64,000 bases of DNA. Source: Vibrio scophthalmi LMG 19158 (GTDB lineage Bacteria > Pseudomonadota > Gammaproteobacteria > Enterobacterales > Vibrionaceae). Of this stretch, positions 1-8,924 are shown one piece after another; the first letter of the stretch is position 1, and each line of letters begins with the position of its first letter. Below the pieces are notes generated by a model. It saw only the letters and a list, made by a program, of their open reading frames with translations, was not told the DNA's origin and searched no databases. Location: NCBI RefSeq assembly GCF_000222585.1, contig NZ_AFWE01000182.1, positions 62,001 to 126,000 on the forward strand, read 5' to 3'. The position numbers and the translations under genes are program-made.

Positions 1-1239
1 CACTCGCTCAGGCAAACGCACGCACATCATGATCAATAATATCACCGTGGTCATTAGTGCCAATGTGAGTAACATCGGGGTTTGCCACCACAACAGCAAA
101 ATACCACTTGCTGTCATCGCCAGAAGCCAGACACCTTTTTGTTGGAATAACTGTTCACTCTCAACACCAATTTGTCGGTCTAGACGCGTCATATGCCAAG
201 CGCACAGCCAACCAAGCAATAACCCAGCCAAGCAATCAAGGACAAAGGCACTTCCACTGTAAACCAAGGCGATGGATAGCCAACCTAACAAAGCGATACA
301 CACCATTGAGCCTTTGTTAAATCCCCATAGACGGGCACGCTTTAGAAGCATCGTAATCACGACAGCCCACAGGGCAATAGCAAGATTTGGCAAACCAAAG
401 CCAACTTGCGTACCTTTCTCCAATAATGGCAGATAGACATATGGCCTTGGTTGAGCAAAACCAAGTTGACCGACTTGAACCAATAAGGTGGTGATGATCA
501 AGGTAAAGAGTAACTTGAGCGTAAAATTACGCTCAAAATAGCCATAGCAAATAGGCAATAATAGCAGTAGCCACCAGCTTGACGTAAACACTAACCCCGT
601 AAGCAGAAAGCTATCGACAAAACTCGAGGCTCGGCTATCTAAATGAGCGACCCACGATTGCAACGAGGCAATCCATTGCAACTCTACCTGATTGTATCTC
701 GGTGCGGCCTCAAAGAGATTACTCACATAATTGACTGACTGAGGCGCTGTTTTCGCAAACAAGTCTTGTACCAACGGCCATTGCTGTGGATAACGATAAT
801 CGGCAACATTCAGTTGCCTTGGATCAATTAGACGTGCCGATGAGACTTCAATACCATAATGAGGTGCAAACCAGTTGGGTAATACTCGCCCTTCCCGTTT
901 ATCTTGCTGTTGAAAGGCGATAATCTCTGAATCCGACACACAGTGATAAAATATCGCCTTTTGATTTCGCGCCAGTTCTTCACCGACCGTCACGACTAAC
1001 CCTGTCTCTTCCCACGCCTCTCTTTGAGCGGCGACTTGGGGTAATTCATCCGCACCAATCGTACCGGCCGGTAACGACACTTTACCCGTAAGGATTTCAT
1101 CAACAACCACGATTTGATTGTCGGCATTGATAATACAAACAGCGCCTTTAGGCTGCGCGAAAACCTGTGCACTACAAAAAACAGAAAAGATCACACCAGC
1201 CATTAAGCTGAATATTCTTACGTATGCTTTATTCATCAT
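1..1239 (-). CDS. NUDIX hydrolase fused to a PAP2-like membrane domain (3' end outside window)
   Basis: Reading from 1239 the frame is open to the left edge, so the C-terminus is missing. The start is ATGATG; the first ATG overlaps the TGA of the upstream acetyltransferase gene as ATGA, suggesting translational coupling. A hydrophobic signal-like segment (about residues 5-30) is followed by a complete NUDIX box: G, five residues, E, seven residues, then REAWEETGL (about residues 59-81). This predicts cleavage of a nucleoside-diphosphate-linked substrate, possibly outside the cytoplasm. From about residue 215 there are several membrane segments arranged like a PAP2 phosphatase, with a QPRP stretch and a DCLAG stretch. 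The PAP2 catalytic residues are not there: the PSGH position reads PNLA, and the final Arg and His positions read Leu and Ala. The NUDIX domain is secure; the role of the membrane half is unknown. Confidence 0.85.
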   Translation of the reverse strand, partial: MMNKAYVRIFSLMAGVIFSVFCSAQVFAQPKGAVCIINADNQIVVVDEILTGKVSLPAGTIGADELPQVAAQREAWEETGLVVTVGEELARNQKAIFYHCVSDSEIIAFQQQDKREGRVLPNWFAPHYGIEVSSARLIDPRQLNVADYRYPQQWPLVQDLFAKTAPQSVNYVSNLFEAAPRYNQVELQWIASLQSWVAHLDSRASSFVDSFLLTGLVFTSSWWLLLLLPICYGYFERNFTLKLLFTLIITTLLVQVGQLGFAQPRPYVYLPLLEKGTQVGFGLPNLAIALWAVVITMLLKRARLWGFNKGSMVCIALLGWLSIALVYSGSAFVLDCLAGLLLGWLCAWHMTRLDRQIGVESEQLFQQKGVWLLAMTASGILLLWWQTPMLLTLALMTTVILLIMMCVRLPERV

Positions 1240-1706
1240 TGAATCGACTTTCTTAGCCAGTGGATATGGTGCGCGAAACCAGATTTAAAGTAAAACTGAC
1301 AAGCACTGGAATTGAAGTCCCAAACTTCAACGAACACTTCCTTCACGCCATATTCAAACAACCTTTTCTCCAAGGTCGAATAGAGCTGCTGAGCAATGTT
1401 TTGCTTACGAAATTCGGGCAATACATACAATTCGTCAATACTGCCCATTTGCACTGGCTTACTCACCGTCGAAATCAATTCACAAAAATGACCAGTGATA
1501 AAACCAACCACTTTACTTTCCACGGTTGCAACAAACACTAAACAGTCTGGATTATCCAAATAGCGCGCGATGCTCTTCTCTTGCTCAATTTCTTCTGCTG
1601 TTTTAAAACTGTCTGGTGCTTGGATATGATGCTCATGATGAAGCTGATACATCAATTCATTCAGCGCATATAGATCGCTTTCGCGAGCTGGTGTTATCGT
1701 GATCAC
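1236..1706 (-). CDS. GNAT family N-acetyltransferase
   Basis: This encodes a GNAT-fold acetyltransferase of about 156 residues, which should transfer acetyl from acetyl-CoA to an amine; the acceptor cannot be told. The protein begins with ITPARESDLYALNELM, typical of the GNAT first helix. It has the central region with GSIDELYVLPEFRKQNIAQQ, which holds the acetyl-CoA binding motif A, and the late FYFKSGF motif B. I chose the GTG at 1706 because similar proteins begin just before the ITPARES segment. An in-frame TTG at 1781 would add 25 residues of no obvious domain. Neither start has a good ribosome binding site. The stop overlaps the start of the NUDIX/PAP2-like gene, so the two are probably one transcript. 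Confidence 0.8.
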   Translation of the reverse strand: MITITPARESDLYALNELMYQLHHEHHIQAPDSFKTAEEIEQEKSIARYLDNPDCLVFVATVESKVVGFITGHFCELISTVSKPVQMGSIDELYVLPEFRKQNIAQQLYSTLEKRLFEYGVKEVFVEVWDFNSSACQFYFKSGFAHHIHWLRKSIQ

Positions 1707-1875
1707 TGATAGACTAATTAATGGGTTATAAGTAACCTCAGTTTGCTCGGAAGCGGCTAGACAATCAATGAAAACTGCCAATATTCACATCAAATTTTAC
1801 AATCAAGCCTCCCCATAAACCTAAACGGCCACCTGCCTCAATAATTTTCTGTGATGACTTCTATTTGAACCGATG

Positions 1876-1903
1876 AAAAAAGGAGCGTTAATCGCTCCTT
1901 TCT
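1876..1903 (-). terminator. Rho-independent terminator of the HD-GYP gene
   Basis: A 9-bp stem (AAAGGAGCG with its complement) and a 5-nt loop are followed on the minus strand by a run of six T. It lies just past the stop of the gene ending at 1936. Confidence 0.8.
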
Positions 1904-1935
1904 CACCTTCTATTAACTATTTAGCCGTAATAACA

Positions 1936-4900
1936 TCAGGCAAAATCTGGTCTCTTTATGTACTTGGCAACGTCAACATAATCAATTTGTTTTGCTGGTA
2001 AAAACTGCTCTGCATACTGCTGAAATCCACCACTGGTTAAGAATAGTAAGAACAAATCTTCATCAATGTGTTTGTCCAAGGCCATCTTATGCATAATGTC
2101 TATCGCAACACTAAATGGCTTGGCTTTTTTGTATGGTCGGTCTGCCGCTGTAAGTGCTTCAAAAATATCGGCTATAACTAAAATTCGCTCTGGGATCGAC
2201 AAATCAGCGGCGCGGAGTTTCCTTGGATAACCTCTGCCATCCATCGTCTCGTGATGCGTTGAAGCAAAGCGCGGCACATTCGATAGTTCAGGAGGGAATG
2301 GCAACGCTTCCAGCATTTTAATACCGCTAATCATATGCTCGTTGATTTTGAAACGGTCTTCCGGAGTTAAAGTGCCGCGTGAAATGGTCAAATTATACAC
2401 TTCACCATAATTATATTGATGCTCAGGAACCTCCATCTGAATGCCGTGTTTTTCTTCAAACTCAATTTGGCGTACACGATGAATAATATGTTCGGGTTTA
2501 TCTGCCAATAAATTTTCTTTTACTGGCAACGAGCCTTGCGGCGGTACTTTACTCAGCTCTTCGAATGGCGACAAACCAAGGCGATTATCAAAATGACGTA
2601 ACCACGTTTGTTGGGCGATGCTTTTCACCCTTTCTATCTTGTCTTCACTCATAAACTCGCCGCCAACATTGGCTTTGGCAACAAATTCAAAGTCCTGTTT
2701 AAGTTCAGATTGACGGTTATGCAGCTTTTCAAACGCACTGGCTTTATCAATGCTCTCATCTAACAATGAGCGTAGATATTCAATTTCCGCATCACGCCAC
2801 AATACTTCAAAACGAGTACGAACTTCATGAATACGGTTATAGTTTGCTTCCAGCTTCGTGCCTTTATCAACCACATGTTCCGGTGTCGTGATTTTTCCAC
2901 AGTCATGCAGCCACGCTGCAATTCTAAATTCTCGTCGCTCATCATCGTTATTAAAACGAAAATCTTTGTACTTCCCTGTATCCGTATCCTCGGCGATTTT
3001 TGCCAGCATCATGCCCAGCTCTGGAACGCGATTACAATGACCAGCCGTGTACGGTGATTTATCATCGATTGCTTGGGCGATAAGACAAATAAATGCATCA
3101 ATAAACGCCTCACGCTCCTTTGCATGCCGTTCAATTTCACTTGCCATATCAACCATGGATAGCGAAAGTTCGTGAACCTCTTTGATGCGTGTGTCGACTA
3201 AACGTACTTGACTAAACTGCCTCTGTTTAATACGCAACGTTTCTCGTCTTAAATGGCTGATGGGTTGCACAATCGGCGAACCAAAAATCCAAGCGATCGG
3301 CAGCAGTATCAACATGGCACAAATGGTGATACTAATCGAAGTGACTAAACGCTCAACCACTTGCTTAGTAATCACATTGGTTGGCACAACAACGGCAAAA
3401 TATTCTTGTTCGCCGCTATTGGACACGGGGGTAACATATAAAAATCTCTCCCCATTCTCTGCGGAAATCATCTGGTTATGTTGTGCTTGTTGAAGCGAAA
3501 GATTGAACAGTTCCGGATAAGGTAAGAAACCTGCTTTAGACACGCTGTCATCAAGCCATTTAAGCTCCAGCGCTCTCTTTTGCAAAGGCGTAAATTGCTT
3601 GATAGCCTGCTCAATCATTGGCAATAAATGCGCCTGCTCTTTTGAAGCATAAAGATGAAAAGGAATATGATTAAGGTCATTTAAATTGCCAACCGTGATC
3701 GCATCAGAATTGGCAGCGCCTTTCATTTCATTTAACGCAAAAGAGCTATCGACAACAAAATCAACTTTACCCTCTAGCAATAAGGCTTTTGCCTGCTCAA
3801 AACGCACTACTGGCGTAATATTCAAGCTAGGCTCAAGATTGTAAAGAACCTGCTCGATCCCGCGCCCCTCGATTACTGCTATTGCACCATGTTGTAACTC
3901 AGTCACAGTCGTGGGTAAGCGCCCCTCTTGTCGCATCGCCACACCAAGTGGGGCTGTATACATCTTGACGCTCTTTCCTGAGCCATTCAGTGGGTGTTTA
4001 GCGGTAAGAGAATGAATAATATCCAATTCACCTTGATTGAACTTGTTCGTTAAATCTTGGGTAGTGAAACCATTAACGAACTCAAATTGCAACCCCGTCA
4101 TTTGTGACACAATTTTTAACTGATCGATCGAGTAACCTTTTGGTTCGCCTGCTTGAGCAAAGTCATAGGGTCCCCAATTGTTTTGATTTGACACTTTGAG
4201 CGGAGGCGCATATTGCACATTGCGGATTTGCTCATCCGTCAACTTCATTGGTACACCACTGGGAATACTCGTCGTCGCATTTTGCGTTAAATTCGAAGCG
4301 ATAACTTCACCGTTGTGATTAAACAAAAACGCTTCAACCCCATCACCACCATATACCCCTTTTGCATCGGAACTGATTTTTGAGCTCAGCGATGACAATA
4401 CAATATCGACACCGATCACCGACTTTTTACTGCGAATAGAATAGGTTTGACCGGTAATTTTGAGATGCTTAAACAAGTACGGATCCGTTTTATATACCGT
4501 GCTTTTCGTTGCAGAGTGATACCAAGGCCGCTGTGAGGGAAAGTAGTTACTATGTTGCGAAACAATTCGAGTTCGTTTTAACGAATCACTGTAATACTCA
4601 GTGGTACGAATTCGTTCAGCGCCTGAACCTTTGATCTTAATAATTACCCAGCGATCGTGGTCAACCGCATCAATTCTTTCTCGAACAATAGGTGACGATT
4701 CTAAGTTAATTATTTGATAAAAATCTTCCGTGTTGTTGCCATAATAGAGGCTATAGAACAGTGGATTATCTTTTAACACCTGAACGAAAATATCGCGGAT
4801 TTCTTTCTCACTAAACTGCTTTTCCGCAGCAGTAGAAACCGTACGTAAAATTTGCGCGCTACTGGTCGCATTAACATCGATTTGTTGAATGTAATCACTG

Positions 4901-5076
4901 ATCTCTGAGCTGGCCATGGTCAATTTAGACAGCACGTGCTCTTCGGTCATTTGCCGACTAAAGTAATATTGTAAACTAATAGCAAATATAGCGGTAAGTA
5001 CAGTGGCAAAGAGAAACATACTACCGACAGTGAAGCGAATTGAAAATTTTCTAGCCTGTTTTGACGAACTCTTCAT
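1936..5076 (-). CDS. Membrane sensor HD-GYP protein: Cache, SBP_bac_3-like and HAMP regions (c-di-GMP phosphodiesterase)
   Basis: This 1046-residue inner-membrane sensor should degrade cyclic di-GMP. In order it shows: a TM helix (about 14-36); a periplasmic Cache-type region (about 40-285); a second periplasmic module resembling family 3 solute-binding proteins (about 290-530, with EPKGYSIDQLKIVSQ and GELDIIHSLT); a second TM helix (about 577-600); a HAMP-like stretch; and a C-terminal HD-GYP domain. The HD part reads AAWLHDCGK (about 718-726) and the GYP part reads HHETMDGRGYP (941-951), so the diagnostic residues are intact. About 190 residues lie between HD and GYP, longer than in minimal domains. 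The start is preceded by AGGAGGG. The ligand is probably a small amino acid or similar compound, by inference from the two periplasmic modules. It is transcribed alone, away from the TolC operon. Confidence 0.92.
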   Translation of the reverse strand: MKSSSKQARKFSIRFTVGSMFLFATVLTAIFAISLQYYFSRQMTEEHVLSKLTMASSEISDYIQQIDVNATSSAQILRTVSTAAEKQFSEKEIRDIFVQVLKDNPLFYSLYYGNNTEDFYQIINLESSPIVRERIDAVDHDRWVIIKIKGSGAERIRTTEYYSDSLKRTRIVSQHSNYFPSQRPWYHSATKSTVYKTDPYLFKHLKITGQTYSIRSKKSVIGVDIVLSSLSSKISSDAKGVYGGDGVEAFLFNHNGEVIASNLTQNATTSIPSGVPMKLTDEQIRNVQYAPPLKVSNQNNWGPYDFAQAGEPKGYSIDQLKIVSQMTGLQFEFVNGFTTQDLTNKFNQGELDIIHSLTAKHPLNGSGKSVKMYTAPLGVAMRQEGRLPTTVTELQHGAIAVIEGRGIEQVLYNLEPSLNITPVVRFEQAKALLLEGKVDFVVDSSFALNEMKGAANSDAITVGNLNDLNHIPFHLYASKEQAHLLPMIEQAIKQFTPLQKRALELKWLDDSVSKAGFLPYPELFNLSLQQAQHNQMISAENGERFLYVTPVSNSGEQEYFAVVVPTNVITKQVVERLVTSISITICAMLILLPIAWIFGSPIVQPISHLRRETLRIKQRQFSQVRLVDTRIKEVHELSLSMVDMASEIERHAKEREAFIDAFICLIAQAIDDKSPYTAGHCNRVPELGMMLAKIAEDTDTGKYKDFRFNNDDERREFRIAAWLHDCGKITTPEHVVDKGTKLEANYNRIHEVRTRFEVLWRDAEIEYLRSLLDESIDKASAFEKLHNRQSELKQDFEFVAKANVGGEFMSEDKIERVKSIAQQTWLRHFDNRLGLSPFEELSKVPPQGSLPVKENLLADKPEHIIHRVRQIEFEEKHGIQMEVPEHQYNYGEVYNLTISRGTLTPEDRFKINEHMISGIKMLEALPFPPELSNVPRFASTHHETMDGRGYPRKLRAADLSIPERILVIADIFEALTAADRPYKKAKPFSVAIDIMHKMALDKHIDEDLFLLFLTSGGFQQYAEQFLPAKQIDYVDVAKYIKRPDFA

Positions 5077-5332
5077 CGTGATCTTTGCCCTCCTTTGGCA
5101 TCAATCAGGTAAGTCATTGTTATTATGCTTATTGTTTCTTTTTTATAATCCTAAGCCCGTGGCACACATCTAATCATCCTAGTTAGACTGCTCACCATTA
5201 TTTAATACTAATCCACTATTCAACTTACTGCACAAAAGTTCAGCATTCCATTCGTTATAATTCTTGCATAAGTGCAACAAATACCTCACATTTATGCAAA
5301 CCACCTTCTCCATACACATTGATGAGTGAATG

Positions 5333-5352
5333 TTTAGAGTATATACTCTAAA
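5333..5352. promoter_or_regulatory. Perfect 20-bp palindrome, putative operator of the tolC-like export operon
   Basis: TTTAGAGTAT is followed directly by its exact complement ATACTCTAAA, with no mismatch over 20 bp. It ends 21 bp before the ATG of the TolC-like gene, where a dimeric repressor would block transcription or early elongation. No regulator gene lies beside the operon, so the factor is unknown. The 5077-5373 interval otherwise holds only the divergent promoters. Confidence 0.6.
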
Positions 5353-5373
5353 TTATTTTCTTGAGTATTTGTC

Positions 5374-6792
5374 ATGAAATTGCGTTCCCTTTCAGTACTA
5401 TTCAGTTGTGTCGCCTTGGCACCGATGGCACATAGCGCCGAAATCAGTTTTGATGAAGCATGGCTGCTACTGCAAAAAGACAATAACTCGATTGCCGCAC
5501 AACGAGCCAACCTTGAACGCTATCTACACCTGCAAGAGGCCAGCGATAGCCTCAACTTGCCAAAAGTTACGATAGGCGCGAATTACACCCGACTTGATCA
5601 AGATGTGAGCGTGTCGGGAAAACAACTTAGCGACAGCTTAAGTGGTGTACCCGACCTGTCTGGGCTAGGTGCCATAATACCAACACCAGTCATAGGCCAA
5701 GTTTTGAATGGTCTTGGAGGCATAACTTCCACTGTCTCTGAACGTGATATCTTTAGCTCCTCTATTCGTGCCATTTGGCCAATTTTCACTGGTGGACGAA
5801 TCAGCGCAGCGCAAAGTGCCGCAGAAGGCAAAACCGACGAAGCGGTCAGCCAACTGGCGATGGAGACACAAGCTCGCTATGAAGATCTCAGTAAATACTA
5901 TTTCAGCGTTTTATTAGCAGAAGAGGTGGTGCATACACGCCAGTTAGTTGAACAAGGACTCACCAAACATCGCAACAATGCCCTCAAACTTGAACAACAA
6001 GGTCAAATTGCCCGCGTCGAGCGTTTACAAGCTGAAGCTGCGCTTGATAAAGCAACCGTTGAGCGTAAGAAAGCACAAAAAACACTGGTTATCGCCCAAT
6101 CAGCATTAAGCGAAATACTCAACCAAACAACACAAGTAGAGCCGCGCGATCCGCTATTTATCAACTCAAATTTACCGCCGCTCAGCGCTTTTGTTGATCA
6201 AACACTCGCCACCTACCCCGGCCTCGATCTGCTCGATGCCAAAGAAAAGCAAGCCAATAGCTTGATCAAAGCGGAACAGGGCAAATACTACCCTGAAGTA
6301 TATCTCTATGGTGACTACAGTCTGCATGAGGACGATTCACTGGCAAGCCAAATGAAACCAGACTGGTTAGTCGGTGTTGGAGTGAGCATTCCGCTCATCG
6401 ATAACAGCGGTCGTAGCGAGCAAGTAAAAGCGGCACATAGTGCGGTGAATCAAGTCAAGTATCTCAAAGCTCAAGCTAAGCAAGATCTCTCCGTACTGGT
6501 TAAAAAGACCTACCTTGAAGCCCAACAGGCACAAGAAGAAGTGGTCGGCCTTGGATCGAGTCTCGAATTAGCACATGAAAATCTTAAACTGCGTAACAAA
6601 GGCTTTTCACAAGGCTTATCAACTTCAACCGATGTGGTTGATGCGCAACTTTACCTAGCCAGTATTCAAACACAGCGTGCAGCCGCGAGTTTTAACTATC
6701 TTATTTCGCTGGCGAAGCTATTGGCACTATCGAATCAAATGAACAGTTTTCCCCAATACCAGCAAACTGCCATTGCAACTAAGAGCCTGTAA
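5374..6792 (+). CDS. TolC family outer membrane efflux protein
   Basis: This 472-residue outer-membrane channel protein should form a trimeric exit duct with the HlyD protein and permeases encoded next. A cleavable signal peptide is clear (hydrophobic core after MKLRSLS, cleavage near AHSA, about residue 22). Two long Ala/Gln/Glu-rich coiled-coil regions with internal similarity follow (about 130-260 and 340-470), the duplicated architecture of the OEP family. Phrases such as ALKLEQQGQIARVERLQAEA and GFSQGLSTSTDVVDAQ match the two family repeats. The downstream gene starts 9 bp after its stop, so it is the first gene of a four-gene operon. The substrate is not indicated. Confidence 0.92.
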   Translation: MKLRSLSVLFSCVALAPMAHSAEISFDEAWLLLQKDNNSIAAQRANLERYLHLQEASDSLNLPKVTIGANYTRLDQDVSVSGKQLSDSLSGVPDLSGLGAIIPTPVIGQVLNGLGGITSTVSERDIFSSSIRAIWPIFTGGRISAAQSAAEGKTDEAVSQLAMETQARYEDLSKYYFSVLLAEEVVHTRQLVEQGLTKHRNNALKLEQQGQIARVERLQAEAALDKATVERKKAQKTLVIAQSALSEILNQTTQVEPRDPLFINSNLPPLSAFVDQTLATYPGLDLLDAKEKQANSLIKAEQGKYYPEVYLYGDYSLHEDDSLASQMKPDWLVGVGVSIPLIDNSGRSEQVKAAHSAVNQVKYLKAQAKQDLSVLVKKTYLEAQQAQEEVVGLGSSLELAHENLKLRNKGFSQGLSTSTDVVDAQLYLASIQTQRAAASFNYLISLAKLLALSNQMNSFPQYQQTAIATKSL

Positions 6793-6801
6793 GGAACGGA
6801 C

Positions 6802-7776
6802 ATGAAAAATAAAAAAACACTCGCGCTTTCTGCGGCAGCAATTGCTCTAGCTTCATGGGTAGGTTACAGCTTTTATCAAGCTTACCAGCCTAAGCCTATG
6901 CACCTACAAGGTCAGATTGAATCTCAGCAATACAGCATTTCCTCCAAAGTTGCGGGACGTATCGACCAAGTTCTGGTTCGCAAAGGTGACATGGTCACTA
7001 AAGATCAACTTATCTTCACTATTCACAGCCCTGAAATTGAAGCAAAATTAGAGCAAGCAAAAGCGGGTGAAAAAGCGGCGGATGCACTAGCGAAAGAGGC
7101 AGAGAAAGGCGCACGTAGCCAACAAATTCAAGCGGCAAAAGATCAGTGGCAGAAAGCAAGCGCGGCTGAAGAGTTAGCCGAAAAAACCTATCTTCGCGTC
7201 AACAACCTCTATCAAGATGGCGTTGTTGCAGAGCAAAAGCGCGATGAGGCCCTAACTCAGTGGCAAGCAGCAAAATATACACAAAGTGCCGCTTTCCAAA
7301 TGTATCAAATGGCCAAAGAAGGCGCTCGTGATGAGACCAAAGTCGCGGCAGCTGAAAAAGCGCGTATGGCCGCAGGCGCAGTCGCCGAAGTGGAGGCTTT
7401 CGCCGCCGATACACAAGTCATGAGTTGGTTTGATGGCGAAGTTTCTCAAGTTCTACTGCAAAGTGGCGAGCTAGCGCCTCAAGGTTTCCCTGTGGTTACC
7501 GTGGTTGATATACAAGATTCGTGGGCGGTGTTGAATGTGCGTGAAGATTGGCTGAAACACTTCCAAAAAGGAGCAACATTTAACGCTTACCTACCCGCTT
7601 TGGACAAAACGGTTGAGTTTACCGTGACTCACATTGCTGTGATGGGTGACTTTGCAACATGGCGTTCCACTGATGCTTCTCAAGGCTTTGATTTACGAAC
7701 TTTTGAGGTCGAAGCTCGCCCAACCAAGGCAGAACCAGAATTGCGTATGGGCATGAGCGTAGCGGTTGAATTGTAA
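6802..7776 (+). CDS. HlyD family periplasmic adaptor (membrane fusion protein)
   Basis: This 324-residue adaptor links inner-membrane permeases to the TolC-type channel. It has an N-terminal TM anchor (about 8-26), then the first half of a lipoyl-like domain (ISSKVAGRIDQVLVRKGDMV), a long helical hairpin rich in Ala, Lys, Glu and Gln (about 85-205), the second lipoyl half (SWFDGEVSQVLLQSGELAPQ) and a beta-barrel domain. It resembles the YbhG/YhiI group of adaptors that pair with ABC-2 permeases. AAGGAACGGAC before the ATG is a good ribosome binding site. Its TAA is followed at once by the next ATG (TAATG), implying coupled translation. Confidence 0.92.
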   Translation: MKNKKTLALSAAAIALASWVGYSFYQAYQPKPMHLQGQIESQQYSISSKVAGRIDQVLVRKGDMVTKDQLIFTIHSPEIEAKLEQAKAGEKAADALAKEAEKGARSQQIQAAKDQWQKASAAEELAEKTYLRVNNLYQDGVVAEQKRDEALTQWQAAKYTQSAAFQMYQMAKEGARDETKVAAAEKARMAAGAVAEVEAFAADTQVMSWFDGEVSQVLLQSGELAPQGFPVVTVVDIQDSWAVLNVREDWLKHFQKGATFNAYLPALDKTVEFTVTHIAVMGDFATWRSTDASQGFDLRTFEVEARPTKAEPELRMGMSVAVEL

Positions 7777-8924
7777 TGGCAAGCGATTCACACACTATTA
7801 GTCAATGGCAGATAGTTCGACGAGACGGCTGGTTGCTTTCCAGCCTAACGTGGTTGCCGGTCGCCTTGGCGCTATCGATTTGGGCCGTGTTCTCACACGG
7901 GATCGCTCGTGACCTCCCCATCGCCGTGGTGGATTTTTCTCATAGCGAAATGTCTCAAACCTTAACGCGCTACTACGATGCGACGTCAAGCATGGCTGTG
8001 ATCCAGCAATTACAAAGTGTTGAACAGGCGAAACAAGCACTGGTTGAGGGTGAAATCTACGCTTATGCGGTCATCCCAAGCAACTTTGACAGCGACGTAT
8101 ACAAAGGTTTAATGCCGCGAGTCTCAGTCTTTTATAACAGCCAAACCATCCTGATCGGTAAGTTAGTCAATTCCGCCTTTTTGCAAGCACAAGGGACGTT
8201 TAACGCTCAAGTTACCACGATGAAGAATCTTACTCTGGGTAACCAAACCATCACCAGTGCGATGGCAAACGCCGTCCCAATTCGTACCCAAATAACCCCA
8301 CTGTTTAATAAAAACAGCAACTATGCGCAGTTTTTAGTGTCAGCGGTCGTGCCTGCATTATGGCAAATCGTTGTAGTTGTGAGTACGATTTTAATTTTAA
8401 CGGCCAATCACCGCATGCGAGGTTTACGATCTTGGCTCGGTGAAAGACCCGCAAAACAGATCCTAAATACATTAGCGCCCTACTTGCCTATTTTTGTTCT
8501 ACAAGGTTTTGCGTTTTTGTGTTGGTTCTATATCGGTTTGAAATGGCCGATGAATGGCAGCTTATTCCTGCTTGTTGTTGGTCAATTTGTTACCGCGATT
8601 GCCTGCATGATCATGGGAAGTTTCTTCTTTTTTATGACACTCGATCCTGCGCGGGCGATGAGCTTTGCTGGCGCATTCACCGCGCCTAGTTTTGCTTTTA
8701 TGGGTATCACCTTTCCAGTGACCGATATGAACAGCTTGGCGCAATTTTGGCGGAGTTTATTACCCATCAGCCACTACATCGAACTGCAAGTTAACCAAGT
8801 CAGCTACGGCGAACCCTGGCCCGTTGCGCTCAATGAACTGTTACCGATGCTGGGCTATGCCCTGCCATTGTTGCTCACTCTTGTGCTGGTGAAAAAGCAC
8901 TTAAAACAGGAGCGATTAGCATGA
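7776..8924 (+). CDS. ABC-2 type transporter permease (first of two)
   Basis: This 382-residue inner-membrane protein has the ABC2_membrane_3 layout: one N-terminal TM helix (about 24-42), a large periplasmic domain (about 45-185), then five or six TM helices (about 190-375). It has no nucleotide-binding domain. It follows the adaptor gene with a one-base overlap and itself overlaps the next permease gene by four bases (ATGA), so the two permeases are probably made in equal amounts as a heterodimer. In YbhFSR-type systems such a pair needs an ATPase subunit; none is encoded in this operon. Substrate unknown; drug or toxic-compound export is an inference. Confidence 0.88.
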   Translation: MASDSHTISQWQIVRRDGWLLSSLTWLPVALALSIWAVFSHGIARDLPIAVVDFSHSEMSQTLTRYYDATSSMAVIQQLQSVEQAKQALVEGEIYAYAVIPSNFDSDVYKGLMPRVSVFYNSQTILIGKLVNSAFLQAQGTFNAQVTTMKNLTLGNQTITSAMANAVPIRTQITPLFNKNSNYAQFLVSAVVPALWQIVVVVSTILILTANHRMRGLRSWLGERPAKQILNTLAPYLPIFVLQGFAFLCWFYIGLKWPMNGSLFLLVVGQFVTAIACMIMGSFFFFMTLDPARAMSFAGAFTAPSFAFMGITFPVTDMNSLAQFWRSLLPISHYIELQVNQVSYGEPWPVALNELLPMLGYALPLLLTLVLVKKHLKQERLA

